The notes: generated by a model not told the origin, from the letters alone. A DNA stretch of 64,000 bases from Geodermatophilus obscurus DSM 43160 (GCF_000025345.1 NC_013757.1:2914001-2978000); one strand, 5' to 3'. Counted from the stretch's first letter, positions 24,167 through 33,908 are shown. Program-made: numbers and translations.

Positions 24167-25708
24167 GTGAGTCCGCTCCGTCGCTGGTCCGCCCTCGCGG
24201 TGCTGGCGCTGCCGGTCCTGCTCATCAGCATCGACATGACCGTGCTCGGTTTCGCCGTGCCGGCCCTGACCACCGACCTGGGCCCGACGTCGACCGAGCT
24301 GCTGTGGATCGTCGACATCTACTCCTTCCTGCTGGCCGGCCTGCTCGTGCTGATGGGCAACCTCGGCGACCGCATCGGCCGCCGCCGGCTGCTCGTGGCC
24401 GGCGCCGCCGCGTTCGGGGGCGCCTCGCTGGTCGCGGCCTTCTCGACGACGGCGGAGGTGCTCATCGCGGCCCGGGCGCTGCTCGGGCTCGGCGGGGCCA
24501 CGCTGATGCCCTCGACGCTGGCACTGCTGCGTTCGGTCTTCCCCGACGCCCGGGAGCGACGCCTGGCCATCGCCGTCTGGGCGGCCGCGTTCTCCGGCGG
24601 CGCCGCCCTCGGCCCGATCATCGGGGGGCTCCTGCTCGAGCACTTCTGGTGGGGCTCGGTGTTCCTGGTGAACGCCCCGGTCATGGTCCTGCTGCTCATC
24701 GGCGCTCCGCTGCTGCTGCCCGAGTCGCGCAACCCGCGACCCGGCCCGTTCGACGCGCTGTCCGCCGTGCTGTCGATCGCGGGTGTGCTGCCGCTGGTCT
24801 ACGCCCTCAAGACCGCCGCGCACGACGGCGTCAGCGTGCCGGTCCTCGTCGGCCTCGCGGCCGGCCTCGGGCTGCTGTGGACCTTCGTGCGCCGGCAGCG
24901 CCGGCTGGCCGAGCCGCTGCTGGACCTGCGGCTGTTCGGCTCCCGCGCGTTCTCCGTCGCGGTGACGACGAACCTGCTCACCGTCTTCGCCCTGCTCGGG
25001 CTGATGTTCTTCCTGCCGCAGTACCTGATGCTCGTGCTCGGCATGAGCCCGCTGGTCGCCGGCCTGTGGATGCTGCCGCTCGCCGGAGCGACCGTGGCCG
25101 GGTCACTCGCCGCCCCGTGGCTGGCCCGCGCCCTGCCGCTGCGGTGGGTCATCGGCGGCGGCATGGCGCTGGCCGCGACCGGGCTGGCGGCCGGCACGCT
25201 GCTCGGGGTCGACGGCAACCGGGTCGTCCTGGTCGCGGTCGGCCTGCTCATCGGCACCGGCGTCGGAGCCGCGGAGGCGCTGACCAACGACGTCATCCTC
25301 GCCACGGCGCCGCCCGAGCGGGCCGGTGCCGCCGCCTCGGTCTCCGAGACCGCCTACGAGTTCGGCGGCGCCATGGGGACGGCGGTGCTGGGCACCGTCG
25401 GCCTGTCGGTCTACGCGGCGCACCTCGGCGCCGTCGACGGCGTGCCCGCGCAGGACGCCGAGGCCGCCCGGGAGACCCTCGGCGGCGCCGCGGAGGTCGC
25501 GGCAGGGCTACCGGTGGAGACCGCCGCGGCCTTCCTGACCGAGGCCGGGCAGGCGTTCGTGACCGGCATGCACGTGGTGCTGCTGATCGCCGCCGTGCTG
25601 GCGGCGTACGTGGCGGTGCAGGCCGTCGTCCTGCTGCGCGACAGCCGGGGAGCCGGTGTCGCGCCGGCCGACCGGCCGGCGCCGGAGCCGGCGACGGCGG
25701 CCCGGTGA
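24167..25708 (+). CDS. MFS drug efflux transporter, DHA2 (14-TM) family
   Basis: This 513-residue transporter has about 14 membrane segments. It has motif A GNLGDRIGRRRLL between TM2 and TM3, a first helix LISIDMTVLGFAVPAL and antiporter motif C-like GAALGPIIGGLLLE, as in EmrB/QacA/SmvA proteins. It should export toxic cations or antibiotics using the proton gradient. It is cotranscribed with a TetR gene (four-base overlap) and preceded by a perfect palindrome, a typical substrate-inducible pump module. Confidence 0.92.
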   Translation: MSPLRRWSALAVLALPVLLISIDMTVLGFAVPALTTDLGPTSTELLWIVDIYSFLLAGLLVLMGNLGDRIGRRRLLVAGAAAFGGASLVAAFSTTAEVLIAARALLGLGGATLMPSTLALLRSVFPDARERRLAIAVWAAAFSGGAALGPIIGGLLLEHFWWGSVFLVNAPVMVLLLIGAPLLLPESRNPRPGPFDALSAVLSIAGVLPLVYALKTAAHDGVSVPVLVGLAAGLGLLWTFVRRQRRLAEPLLDLRLFGSRAFSVAVTTNLLTVFALLGLMFFLPQYLMLVLGMSPLVAGLWMLPLAGATVAGSLAAPWLARALPLRWVIGGGMALAATGLAAGTLLGVDGNRVVLVAVGLLIGTGVGAAEALTNDVILATAPPERAGAAASVSETAYEFGGAMGTAVLGTVGLSVYAAHLGAVDGVPAQDAEAARETLGGAAEVAAGLPVETAAAFLTEAGQAFVTGMHVVLLIAAVLAAYVAVQAVVLLRDSRGAGVAPADRPAPEPATAAR

Positions 25709-26331
25709 CCAGCGGAAGGCGCGCGCACCTGCCCGTCGAGCAGCGCCGGGCCCAGCTCGTCGCGGCCGCCATGCGGGTGATGCAGCGCGAGGGTGCCTGG
25801 TCGCTCACCACGCGGGCGGTCGCGAAGGAGGCCGGCGTGCCACTCGGAGCCGTGCACTACGCGTTCGGCTCCAAGACCGAGCTGGTGCGGGCCGTCTTCC
25901 AGGCCGACCGCGACCGGTCCACCGCCCTGCTCCGGCGAGCGGTGGAGGCCGGGGGCTCCCCCGCGGAGATCCTGACCCGCGCCCTCGCCGGCTACGTCGA
26001 CAGCGTCATCGCCGACCCCGGCGCCGAGATCGTGCTCCAGGAGCTGACGATGATGGGCGGCCGGGACGACGACCTGCGGGCCGCGGCGCGGGAGTCCACC
26101 GAGCAGTACCGCGGCGACGTCCTCGACCTGCTGCACCGCGTGGCCGAGGCATCCGGCGGCACCTGGTCCGGCGACGTCGAGGTGCTGGCGGAGTCGGTGC
26201 TCGGCCTGCTCTTCGGGGCGTCGGTGAACTGGCTGTGCACCGGCGACGACGACCTCTTCCGCCGGTGTGTCACCGATGCCGCGCAGACCCTCGCCGCTCG
26301 CCTGACGGGCGGTGCACCCGCCCCGAGGTGA
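25705..26331 (+). CDS. TetR-family regulator of the MFS pump
   Basis: This 208-residue repressor has an N-terminal helix-turn-helix (about 13-60: RRAQLVAAAMRVMQREG, TTRAVAKEAGVPLGAVHYAFGSK) and a helical ligand domain with a TetR_C-like C-terminus. GTG 25705 overlaps the pump stop (GTGA). It probably binds the palindrome upstream of the pump gene and so also controls itself. Confidence 0.9.
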   Translation: MTSGRRAHLPVEQRRAQLVAAAMRVMQREGAWSLTTRAVAKEAGVPLGAVHYAFGSKTELVRAVFQADRDRSTALLRRAVEAGGSPAEILTRALAGYVDSVIADPGAEIVLQELTMMGGRDDDLRAAARESTEQYRGDVLDLLHRVAEASGGTWSGDVEVLAESVLGLLFGASVNWLCTGDDDLFRRCVTDAAQTLAARLTGGAPAPR

Positions 26332-26387
26332 GTCAGCTGCCCACGACGGACCGACCGGCCCGGCCGCGGCGACCGACACGTCCCTGG

Positions 26388-27170
26388 TCAACTCCACGTG
26401 CTCGTCGACGCGAGAGTGCGGCCGATGCCGAGCGCGGCAGCGCGGACACCGGGCGCGTAACTGCGGACGGCGGCCGGGGAACTCCCGCGGACGACGATGG
26501 ACAGTGCGGCCACGACGGCGCCGCGGACCTCGATCGGCGCGGCAACGGAGACGGCGTCCTCGGTCACCTGCCGATCGCTGACGGCCATCCCACTGCGGCG
26601 CACCTCGGCGAGGACCCGGCGCAGCTGCCGCGCATCGGTGATGGTGTGTTGCGTGTAGGCCGTCAGGGGGCCGGCCAGGACGTGCTCCTGCACCTCGGCC
26701 GGGGCGTGCGCGAGCAGGACCAGACCGACGCCGGTGGGCGGCAGCGTGAAACGGCCGCCGACCTGGGTGAGGACGCTGACCGCGTCACGGCCGGCGATCC
26801 GCTCGACGAAGACGACCTCGTCGCCGTCCCGGACGGCCAGCTGCACGTTCTGGTGGGTGACCTCGTAGAGGTCACCCATGAACGGCAGCGCGGCCTCCCG
26901 CAGTCCGAGCGCCGGCGGCGCAAGAGCGCCCAGTTCCCAGATCCGCAGTCCGATGCGGAACCGGCCGTCCGCGTCCCGCTCGAGCGCTCCCCACCGTGTC
27001 AGCTCCCCGACCAGCCGGTGCGCGGTCGACAGCGGGACGCCGACGGTCCGGGCGATCTCGGACAGGGTCAGCGTCGGCCGCTCCCTGCTGAAGGCCGCGA
27101 GGACGGCGAGCAGCTTGCCACCCGCCGTCCTCCGGGCCCTCGGCGGTCCGGCACGGAGGGAACTGGTCAC
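26388..27170 (-). CDS. IclR-family regulator of the VanAB-like operon
   Basis: This 260-residue protein has an IclR winged helix (about 20-75: LLAVLAAFSRERPTLTLSEI, VPLSTAHRLVGEL) and an effector domain (about 90-255, with VQLAVRDGDEVVFVERI and the TGVGLVLLAHAP segment). GTG 27170 overlaps the stop of the reductase gene by four bases, so the regulator is made from the same transcript as the oxygenase genes it likely controls. Aromatic-acid catabolic operons often use IclR regulators, though usually divergent ones. Confidence 0.88.
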   Translation of the reverse strand: MTSSLRAGPPRARRTAGGKLLAVLAAFSRERPTLTLSEIARTVGVPLSTAHRLVGELTRWGALERDADGRFRIGLRIWELGALAPPALGLREAALPFMGDLYEVTHQNVQLAVRDGDEVVFVERIAGRDAVSVLTQVGGRFTLPPTGVGLVLLAHAPAEVQEHVLAGPLTAYTQHTITDARQLRRVLAEVRRSGMAVSDRQVTEDAVSVAAPIEVRGAVVAALSIVVRGSSPAAVRSYAPGVRAAALGIGRTLASTSTWS

Positions 27171-28177
27171 GGGACGTCGATGGTGACGACCCCCGGCTGC
27201 CCGTCGGCGCCGGACAGCCCGCCGGTCCGGGCGCTGACGACACGGGAGACGCAGCACTGCAACCGGTCGCCCGCCCGGTGCTGCTCGTCGCTGAGGAAGA
27301 CGTCACGGTGGTCGATGACGCCCTCGACGCCGAGCACCTTGACCTCGCAGAGGCCGCACTCGCCGCGGCGGCAGTCGAACATCATGTCCGCGCCGCACGC
27401 CTCCAGCGCCTCGAGCATCGACACGTCGTGCGGCACCAGGGTCTCCAGCCCCAGCCGCGGGATCCGCACGGTGAACGCCTCGGGGGCGAACCGGCCGCTG
27501 CTGCCGAACGTCTCGAAGCGCAGGTCCGCCGGGCGCCGCCCGGCCTGGGCCCAGGCGGCCTTGATCGCGTCGAGCATGGGCGTGGGACCGCAGACGTACA
27601 GCTCCCCGCCGTCCGGGACGCCGGCGACGAGGTCGGCGACGTCGAGGGAGCCGCCCTCGTCGTCGATCCGCAGGTCGAGGCGGTCGCCGTGCTCGGGGAC
27701 CAGCTCGTCGAGGAACGCCATCAGGTCCCGCGACCGGGCGCCGTAGACGAAGCGGTAGTCCGCGCCGCGGGCCTTGAGCGCCTTGCCCATGGCCACCAGG
27801 GCGGTGATGCCGATGCCTCCGGCGGCCAGGACGTAGCCGGGCCTGCCGTAGTTGAGCGGGAAGTTCTGCAGCGGCTGGGTGATCGACACCTCCTGTCCGC
27901 GCCGCAGGTTGTGCATGTACGCCGAGCCACCCCGGCTCTGCCGGGCCAGCTGCACACCGAGGACCAGCTCGGTGCCGTAGCCGCTCATGCCCACGACGGA
28001 GTACGAACGGACGTCGGCGCGACCGTTGACGTAGACCCCGATGTCGATGTGGCTGCCGGGGGGCGCGGGCGCCTCGAGCCGCTCGGGCTCGAGGACGATC
28101 CGCCGGACGTGCTGGGCGACCTCGCGGACGTCGATCACCCGCGCCCTCCGCCACCGCTTGGCGCTCGTGGCTGCCAT
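27167..28177 (-). CDS. Oxygenase reductase (VanB-like: flavin, NAD and 2Fe-2S domains)
   Basis: This 336-residue electron-transfer protein has a flavin domain (RSYSVVGMSGYG), an NAD-binding domain (YVLAAGGIGITALVAM, ELYVCGPTPMLDAI) and a C-terminal plant-type ferredoxin with DCRRGECGLCEV and a later QCC, giving the C-x4-C-x2-C...C ligands. This order is that of phthalate dioxygenase reductase and VanB. It feeds electrons to the Rieske oxygenase encoded 14 bases upstream. Confidence 0.92.
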   Translation of the reverse strand: MAATSAKRWRRARVIDVREVAQHVRRIVLEPERLEAPAPPGSHIDIGVYVNGRADVRSYSVVGMSGYGTELVLGVQLARQSRGGSAYMHNLRRGQEVSITQPLQNFPLNYGRPGYVLAAGGIGITALVAMGKALKARGADYRFVYGARSRDLMAFLDELVPEHGDRLDLRIDDEGGSLDVADLVAGVPDGGELYVCGPTPMLDAIKAAWAQAGRRPADLRFETFGSSGRFAPEAFTVRIPRLGLETLVPHDVSMLEALEACGADMMFDCRRGECGLCEVKVLGVEGVIDHRDVFLSDEQHRAGDRLQCCVSRVVSARTGGLSGADGQPGVVTIDVP

Positions 28178-28191
28178 GTCGACCGCTCCCG

Positions 28192-29466
28192 CTACAGCCC
28201 GCGGCCCATGAGGCCGGCCGTGGGCTGCTCCCGGTGCCGGGCCACCCCGCCGGCCACCTCCGCTGCCTGACCGGTTCCGCCGTCGCCCGGCGGCTCGGCG
28301 TTGGCCGCGCCGGTGACCTCGGCCATCGCGGCGGCGGCGTGCCCGGCCTCGTCGCTCACCGCACCGACGTCCGAACCGAGCTCGGCGTCGATCATGCGTT
28401 GCACGATGCGGCGGGTCCACATGCTGCCCGCGTCGATGTTGAGGTTGTAGAAGTCGTAGTCGAGGTTGGCCTCGATCCCCCGCTGCTGGGCCTCGAGCAT
28501 CTGCTCGTCCTCGAAGAAGACGTTGGACACGCCCTCGCGCAGCCGGGTGGTGATCACCTGCTTGTCCAGACACCAGTCGCGGGCGAAGGCCCACAGGTAG
28601 TGGCAGGTGTTGTCGGTCTCCGGCGTCATCGTGTTGATCACCGTGCCGGTGACCCCCTGGCTGCGGTCGCCCTCGGGTGCACCGGTACCCGCCTTGGCCA
28701 CGCCGACGTCGATCGCGATGGTCGACGGCGCGGTGTAGTTGATGATCTGCCAGCGGTCGACCGGCCCCTCGTAGTCGGGGAAGCGGTCCTGCAGGTTGCG
28801 CTTCCAGAACGGCGGCGGGTCGATCCCGAGCATCCACTTGGTCACCGTCACCGTCCGGTCGGTGTGGGTCACGGTGAACTCCGACTCCGACAGCGCGTCG
28901 TGGCCGATGCTCGACCCGTGCACGAACTGCTCGTGGGTGAGGTCCATGAGGTTGTCGACGATCAGCTGGTAGCTGCAGTTGACGCGGATGGTCTTGCCGT
29001 CGCCGGCCCAGTCGGGGTGCTCGTTCCAGTACAGGTCGGGCACCAGCGCGGGGTCGGCCAGCGCCGGGTCGCCCGGCCAGATCCACACGTAGCGGTGCCG
29101 CTCCACCACCGGGAAGGAGTGCACAGTGGCGCTGGGGTTGATCGTCTCCTGCGCCGGCATGAACGTGGCCCGGCCGTCGGGGTCGTAGCAGATGCCGTGG
29201 TAGCCGCACATGATCTCGTCGTCGCCGCGCAGCTTGCCCATCGACAAGGGCGCCAGCCGGTGCCAGCAGGCGTCGGCCAGCGCGACCGGACGACCGCCGG
29301 TGGTCCGGTAGAGGACGACCGGCCGGTTGGCGATCGTCGTGGGCAGCAGGTTGCGCCCCACCTCGTGGTCCCACGCCGCCGCGTACCAGGCGTTGAGCGG
29401 GAACGAGCGGAACGCGGCGTGTCCGGTCGGGCGGCCGATGGAGGCGGGTGAGGTCGAACCGGTCAT
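28192..29466 (-). CDS. Rieske aromatic oxygenase/O-demethylase large subunit (VanA-like)
   Basis: This 424-residue oxygenase has a Rieske centre C-W-H...C-G-Y-H (ADACWHRLAPLS, EIMCGYHG; about 66-88). A catalytic iron site NLMDLTHEQFVH follows near 170. The size and the separate reductase place it with vanillate O-demethylase/phenoxybenzoate-type oxygenases. The substrate is uncertain, probably a methoxylated or carboxylated aromatic. It follows an MFS aromatic-acid-type transporter and precedes the reductase and IclR genes. Confidence 0.9.
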   Translation of the reverse strand: MTGSTSPASIGRPTGHAAFRSFPLNAWYAAAWDHEVGRNLLPTTIANRPVVLYRTTGGRPVALADACWHRLAPLSMGKLRGDDEIMCGYHGICYDPDGRATFMPAQETINPSATVHSFPVVERHRYVWIWPGDPALADPALVPDLYWNEHPDWAGDGKTIRVNCSYQLIVDNLMDLTHEQFVHGSSIGHDALSESEFTVTHTDRTVTVTKWMLGIDPPPFWKRNLQDRFPDYEGPVDRWQIINYTAPSTIAIDVGVAKAGTGAPEGDRSQGVTGTVINTMTPETDNTCHYLWAFARDWCLDKQVITTRLREGVSNVFFEDEQMLEAQQRGIEANLDYDFYNLNIDAGSMWTRRIVQRMIDAELGSDVGAVSDEAGHAAAAMAEVTGAANAEPPGDGGTGQAAEVAGGVARHREQPTAGLMGRGL

Positions 29467-29509
29467 GTTCGGGGTCCCTTCGAAGTTCTCGGACGGGTCG
29501 GGGAGACGT

Positions 29510-31012
29510 TCAGGCGGGGATGGGGTCCTCGTGGTGGGCCGGTGCCTCCCGGACCATCGCGTAGAGGAAGAAGGAGACGATCATGATTCCGGCGGCGAGG
29601 TAGACCCCCGGAGCCCAGCTGCCGGTCGCGTCGCGGAGGATGCCGCTGACCACCGGGCTGAGCACGGCGCCGATCTCCGAGACGAGGTTGAGCATGCCGA
29701 AGGCCGAGCCGCGCTCGCTGGCGGGCACCAGGTCGCCGGTCATGCCCTGCACGATCGGCTGCAGCGCGTTGAAGAACACCCCGGAGCTGAACAGCAGCAG
29801 CCCGAGGAGGGCCAGCGAGGGCAGCTGGTCACCCTCCCCGCCGGAGATGCTCCAGCCGAAGAGGAGCACGAGCACCGAGTAGACGGCGGTGCAGACCAGG
29901 GCGAGTGGCTTGCGGCCGCGGCCGCGGCGGACGGCGCGGTCGGCGAGCCAGCCGCCGACGGGGAAGCCGAGGATCCCGGCACCGGCGTTGAAGGCGGCGG
30001 TCAGCGCGGCGGCCAGCAGGCTGCTCTCCGCTGCCTCGCGGACGATCTGCACCGACCAGAAGCTGAAGAACCACAGGTTCCACAGGATCGCGATGTAGGC
30101 GATGTAGATCAGCCACATGTTCCGGTTGAGCAGGGCCGCGCCGCGACCGGACTGCTTGACGCTGCGCACGATGATCGCGATGTACACCAGCGCGATGACC
30201 GACGCGATGGTCGCGGTCAGCCACTCCGGCCACTGGAACGTCTCGGCCATCAGGAAGAGGCCGACGATGACCAGGAAGGTCGGCGTGGAGAACAGCAGCA
30301 GCCGCAGGAACGGCGGCCCCAGCCGCAGCGCCCCACCGAGCTTCGACCGGAAGAAGACGAACGCCACCGCCGCGACCACGAACGTGAACGCGGCGAACAC
30401 GAAGAACGGCAGTCGCCAGGCACCGTCGCCCATCCCCAGCGACTCGCCCCAGGCGATCAGCAGCGGCGTGGCGATGATCCCGACCGTCAGGCCGATGGAC
30501 AGGCCGGTGATCACGATGCCCAGACCGAGCGTCCGCTGGGCCGCCGGGGTGTGCGTGATGATCAAGGTGCGGTCGTTGGAGTAGAACACCCCCTCCCCCA
30601 GGCCGGTCAGCACGCGGGCCGCGACGAACGCCACGAGCCCGGCCACCAGGCCGGAGACGATGGTCAGGACGCCGGCCGCCAACAGCGAGACGATGATCAT
30701 CTCGCGGTGACCGAACCGGTCGCCGAGCCGCCCGCCCGGGTACTGGGTGAGCATGTAGCCCAGGAAGAACATCGAGCCGACCAGGCCACCCACCGTCGCC
30801 GGGTTGGCCGCGTCCCCGATGAACCCCGACTCGTTCTGGATCATCCAGGCGATGACCGGGCCGGTGACCGTACGGTCCGCGTAGCTGACCACCCAGCCGA
30901 GTAACAGCACCGCCCACAAGGCCCGGTAGGGGGCGACCGGCCGGTCGTCGCGACCGGCGTCGAGCAGCTGCTCCTCCCGGGCGGTGTCGCTCTCGGAGCT
31001 CCCTGACGCCAT
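29510..31012 (-). CDS. MFS transporter, anion/aromatic-acid type
   Basis: This 500-residue protein has about 12 membrane segments. YPGGRLGDRFGHREMIIVS is the TM2-3 loop motif, preceded by SYADRTVTGPVI in TM1, as in phthalate and glucarate permeases (ACS family). It probably imports the substrate of the Rieske system encoded 43 bases downstream. ATG 31012 is chosen because the frame upstream loses protein character. Confidence 0.88.
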   Translation of the reverse strand: MASGSSESDTAREEQLLDAGRDDRPVAPYRALWAVLLLGWVVSYADRTVTGPVIAWMIQNESGFIGDAANPATVGGLVGSMFFLGYMLTQYPGGRLGDRFGHREMIIVSLLAAGVLTIVSGLVAGLVAFVAARVLTGLGEGVFYSNDRTLIITHTPAAQRTLGLGIVITGLSIGLTVGIIATPLLIAWGESLGMGDGAWRLPFFVFAAFTFVVAAVAFVFFRSKLGGALRLGPPFLRLLLFSTPTFLVIVGLFLMAETFQWPEWLTATIASVIALVYIAIIVRSVKQSGRGAALLNRNMWLIYIAYIAILWNLWFFSFWSVQIVREAAESSLLAAALTAAFNAGAGILGFPVGGWLADRAVRRGRGRKPLALVCTAVYSVLVLLFGWSISGGEGDQLPSLALLGLLLFSSGVFFNALQPIVQGMTGDLVPASERGSAFGMLNLVSEIGAVLSPVVSGILRDATGSWAPGVYLAAGIMIVSFFLYAMVREAPAHHEDPIPA

Positions 31013-31510
31013 GCCTCGCTCCTTCGTGAGGGGCGTCGCCGACGATCGGCGACTGACGCTGGAAGCGTGACGGAGGTCACCGCCCGGGGCATACCGCGCT
31101 TCCACGTGACGGAAGACAGATCCGGCCGCATCTCCGAGATGGGCCCCCTCGACGACTCCACGCACGGACGCCGACGAGGACGTCACCGGCCGGGCCGGCG
31201 ACGTCCTCGTCCGTGCCATCCGCGGCGGCCGGGAGAGCGGCGTCGGCGTCGAACTGGGCGTAGGAGGCCCGGGGACGGTCGCCGACCCGTTCGCGGCCCC
31301 GGTCCAGGCGTTCGTCATGCCCTGACGACGGCGGCGACCCGGGCCTGCCCATCCGATGGGTTGCGTGCGGCAGGCGCTGGGCTGGCCCCTCAGCACTCCC
31401 CGGTCGTGCCGCAGCGGGCTCGGTGCCCGGACGATCGCGCGGGCGGAGCAGCATCCGCTCCGCCGCGCGAACGGTCGGTCACCTCGGCGTGGACCGTCTC
31501 GGGGCGCAGA
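31013..31510. other. Intergenic region with long inverted repeat and a possible gene tail
   Basis: No full gene is supported. GACGAGGACGTC (31173-31184) and its perfect inverse (31200-31211) form a 12-bp stem around a GC-rich loop. A plus-strand frame ending at 31325 (reading VTGRAGDVLVRAIRGGRESG, later AAPVQAFVMP) has protein-like codon use but no start or family. It may be the tail of a lost gene. Confidence 0.35.
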
Positions 31511-32962
31511 TCAGATGGAGATGCCGACGAGCTTGGTGTCGAGGTACTCGTCGATGCCCTCGTAGCCGCCCTCGCGTCCCAGCCCGCTGGCCTTGACCCC
31601 GCCGAAGGGTGCCGCGGCGGACGTCGGGTTGATGTCGTTGACGCCGACCATCCCGAAGCGCAGCTTCTCGGTGACCCGGATCGCCGTCGACAGGTCGTTG
31701 GTGTATACGTACGCCGCGAGGCCGTACTCGGTGTCGTTCGCGCGGGCGACGACCTCGTCCTCGTCCTCGAACGGGGTGACCGCGGCGATGGGCCCGAAGG
31801 TCTCCTCGCGGGAGACGAGCATCTCCGGCGTCACGTCGGCCAGCAGCGTCGGCGCGAAGAAGGTCGTGCCGTCCAGCCCGTCGACCTGCACGCGCTCGCC
31901 TCCCGCCACGACCCGGGCGCCCTTGGTGCGCGCGTCGACGACCTGGGCCTCCATCTTGGCCACGGCGGGCTCGTCGATCAGCGGGCCGATCGAGACACCG
32001 TCGTGGTCACCCCTCCCCACCCGCAGCGCCGCGATGCGCTGCTCCAGCGTCGCGACGAAGGTGTCGTAGATCGAGCGGTGGACGTAGATGCGGTTGGGGC
32101 TGATGCACGCCTGACCGGTGTTGAGGAACTTCACCAGCGCTGCCCCCTTGGCCGCACGCACCGGATCGGCGTCGGGGAAGACGATGAACGGTGCGTGGCC
32201 GCCCAGTTCCACGGACACCCGCTTCAGCGTGGCGCCGGCCTTCGCCGCAAGCATCTTCCCGACCGCGGTCGAGCCGGTGAAGGTCAGCTTCCGGACCACC
32301 GGGGACTCCAACAGCGTGTCGCCGACCTCCGCTGCGTGCGTGGTGGTGACCATGTTGACCACACCGGCGGGGACACCTGCGTCGGCGAGCAGCTGCACCG
32401 TCGCGACCGCGCACAGGGGGGTCTGGTCGGCGGGCTTGAGCACCGAGGTGCAACCGGCCGCGATGGCCGGCGCGAGCTTGCGGGTCAGCATGGAGATCGG
32501 GTAGTTCCACGGAGTGATGGCCGCGACCACGCCGACCGGCTGGCGCATCGTCACGAACCGCTGGTCGGCGCGGGCCGAGGGGATCGTGACCCCGCCGATG
32601 CGCTTGGCCTCCTCGGCGAACCACGCCAGGAAGTCCGCGGCGTACGCCACCTCGTTCATCGAGGCCTTGAGCGGCTTGCCCTGCTCCCGGGTCATCAGCG
32701 CGGCCAGCTCTCTCCTGCGCTCCCGCATGAGCGTGTCCGCCCTCGCGAGGACGGCCGCCCGCTGGTACGCCGTCGTGCCCGACCAGGCCGGCAGCGCACG
32801 GTCAGCAGCGGCGATCGCCGCCTCGGTGTCGGCCCGACCGCCGTCTGCAGCCTGCCCGATGACCTCGCCCGTGGCCGGGTCCGTGACGGCGAAGGTCGCA
32901 CCCCCGTCCGCCGGACGCCACTGCCCGTCGACGTAGATCGTGCGTCCTGGGTCCTGTGTCAT
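31511..32962 (-). CDS. NAD(P)+ succinate-semialdehyde-type aldehyde dehydrogenase
   Basis: This 483-residue aldehyde dehydrogenase has ITPWNYPISMLTRKLAPAIA, the catalytic Glu in VELGGHAPFI, the catalytic Cys in NTGQACISPNRIYV and the C-terminal PFGGVKASGLGREGG. The length and these motifs fit the GabD/succinate-semialdehyde subgroup, which joins GABA-type breakdown to the TCA cycle. Specificity among short semialdehydes is uncertain. ATG 32962 follows GAGGAAG. The earlier in-frame start is not supported. Confidence 0.87.
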   Translation of the reverse strand: MTQDPGRTIYVDGQWRPADGGATFAVTDPATGEVIGQAADGGRADTEAAIAAADRALPAWSGTTAYQRAAVLARADTLMRERRRELAALMTREQGKPLKASMNEVAYAADFLAWFAEEAKRIGGVTIPSARADQRFVTMRQPVGVVAAITPWNYPISMLTRKLAPAIAAGCTSVLKPADQTPLCAVATVQLLADAGVPAGVVNMVTTTHAAEVGDTLLESPVVRKLTFTGSTAVGKMLAAKAGATLKRVSVELGGHAPFIVFPDADPVRAAKGAALVKFLNTGQACISPNRIYVHRSIYDTFVATLEQRIAALRVGRGDHDGVSIGPLIDEPAVAKMEAQVVDARTKGARVVAGGERVQVDGLDGTTFFAPTLLADVTPEMLVSREETFGPIAAVTPFEDEDEVVARANDTEYGLAAYVYTNDLSTAIRVTEKLRFGMVGVNDINPTSAAAPFGGVKASGLGREGGYEGIDEYLDTKLVGISI

Positions 32963-33301
32963 GGCGCCTTCCTCACTGGCTGATCGGTCTCGGGGTCTGG
33001 GGAGCCGGGGCCGCGGAGCCACCGCGCCGCAGGAGCGATGGTGTCATCCGTGGGACGGAGCAGGACACGGCGACGGGAACGCCTCCGCCGACGTCACCAG
33101 GAGCGGGTCGACGTCGCGCGGCGGGCGTCGACGGGTCCACCCGGGGACGGTCTCGAGCTGGACAGCTCCGGCGGTCGACCCCGCCGCCTCGGTGTGGTGG
33201 CGACGATCAGGGCCCCGTCTGCACCCTCTTCCGCCCCGTGCGGGGCTGACGCAGGTCGGGTGCAGCAGCCGGGATGGCCGGGAGCCCGGCACCGTTCGGG
33301 G
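32963..33301. other. Intergenic region between thioesterase and aldehyde dehydrogenase genes
   Basis: No gene is supported. A short GCCCCGTGCGGGGC stem-loop occurs near 33233, beyond the thioesterase in the direction of its upstream neighbour. It is more likely the aldehyde dehydrogenase promoter side than a terminator. Confidence 0.35.
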
Positions 33302-33844
33302 TCAGGCCTCGCCTCCGGCCGTGGACGACTTGATCTCCGTGGTGGCGCGCTCGATCTCCCGGCGCAGGTCGCGGCGGCGTCCGGCCGCGGCGTGCCGGCG
33401 ACGCTCGTCCGGGGTCCGCGGCCGCCAGGGCGGGACCTCCACGGGGCGTCCGTCCGCACCCAGGGCGACCATCGTGAAGTAGCAGCTGTTGGTGTGCCGG
33501 ACCACCTGGCGGACCAGGTCCTCCGTCGTCACCCGGACCCCGATCTCCATCGACGTGCGGCCGGTGCGGTTGACCGACGCCTGGAAGGTCACCAGCTCGC
33601 CGACGTGGACGGGTTCCCGGAAGACCACCTGGTCGACCGACAACGTCACCGCGTAGGTCTTGGCGTACCGGGTGGCACACGTGTACGCGACCTGGTCGAG
33701 GTACTTCAGCAACGTGCCGCCGTGGACGTTCCCCGAGAAGTTCGACATGTCAGGGGTCATCAGGATCGTCATGGCGAGCCGATGGAGGTCGTCGGTCGCC
33801 CCGTCGCGGGCCGGGTCCGTCGCGAACGCGTCGTCCGTCTGCAC
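33302..33844 (-). CDS. Acyl-CoA thioesterase, hotdog fold (YciA/BACH-like)
   Basis: This 180-residue hotdog protein has the N-x-HGG type motif FSGNVHGGTLLKYLDQVAYTCA (shown at about residues 36-57) and VVFREPVHVGELVTFQASVN, as in cytosolic long-chain acyl-CoA thioesterases. A basic C-terminal tail of about 45 residues extends beyond the domain. Two in-frame GTG codons lie 6 bases apart. GTG 33844 has the better distance from GGGAGGA. It is downstream of and close to aconitase on other evidence only by position. Confidence 0.85.
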   Translation of the reverse strand: MQTDDAFATDPARDGATDDLHRLAMTILMTPDMSNFSGNVHGGTLLKYLDQVAYTCATRYAKTYAVTLSVDQVVFREPVHVGELVTFQASVNRTGRTSMEIGVRVTTEDLVRQVVRHTNSCYFTMVALGADGRPVEVPPWRPRTPDERRRHAAAGRRRDLRREIERATTEIKSSTAGGEA

Positions 33845-33908
33845 GGTCACTGTCCTCCCAGGGGGATCCTCGTCGCCGGACGGATGGTCCCGCCCGGCCC
33901 ACCCGTCC

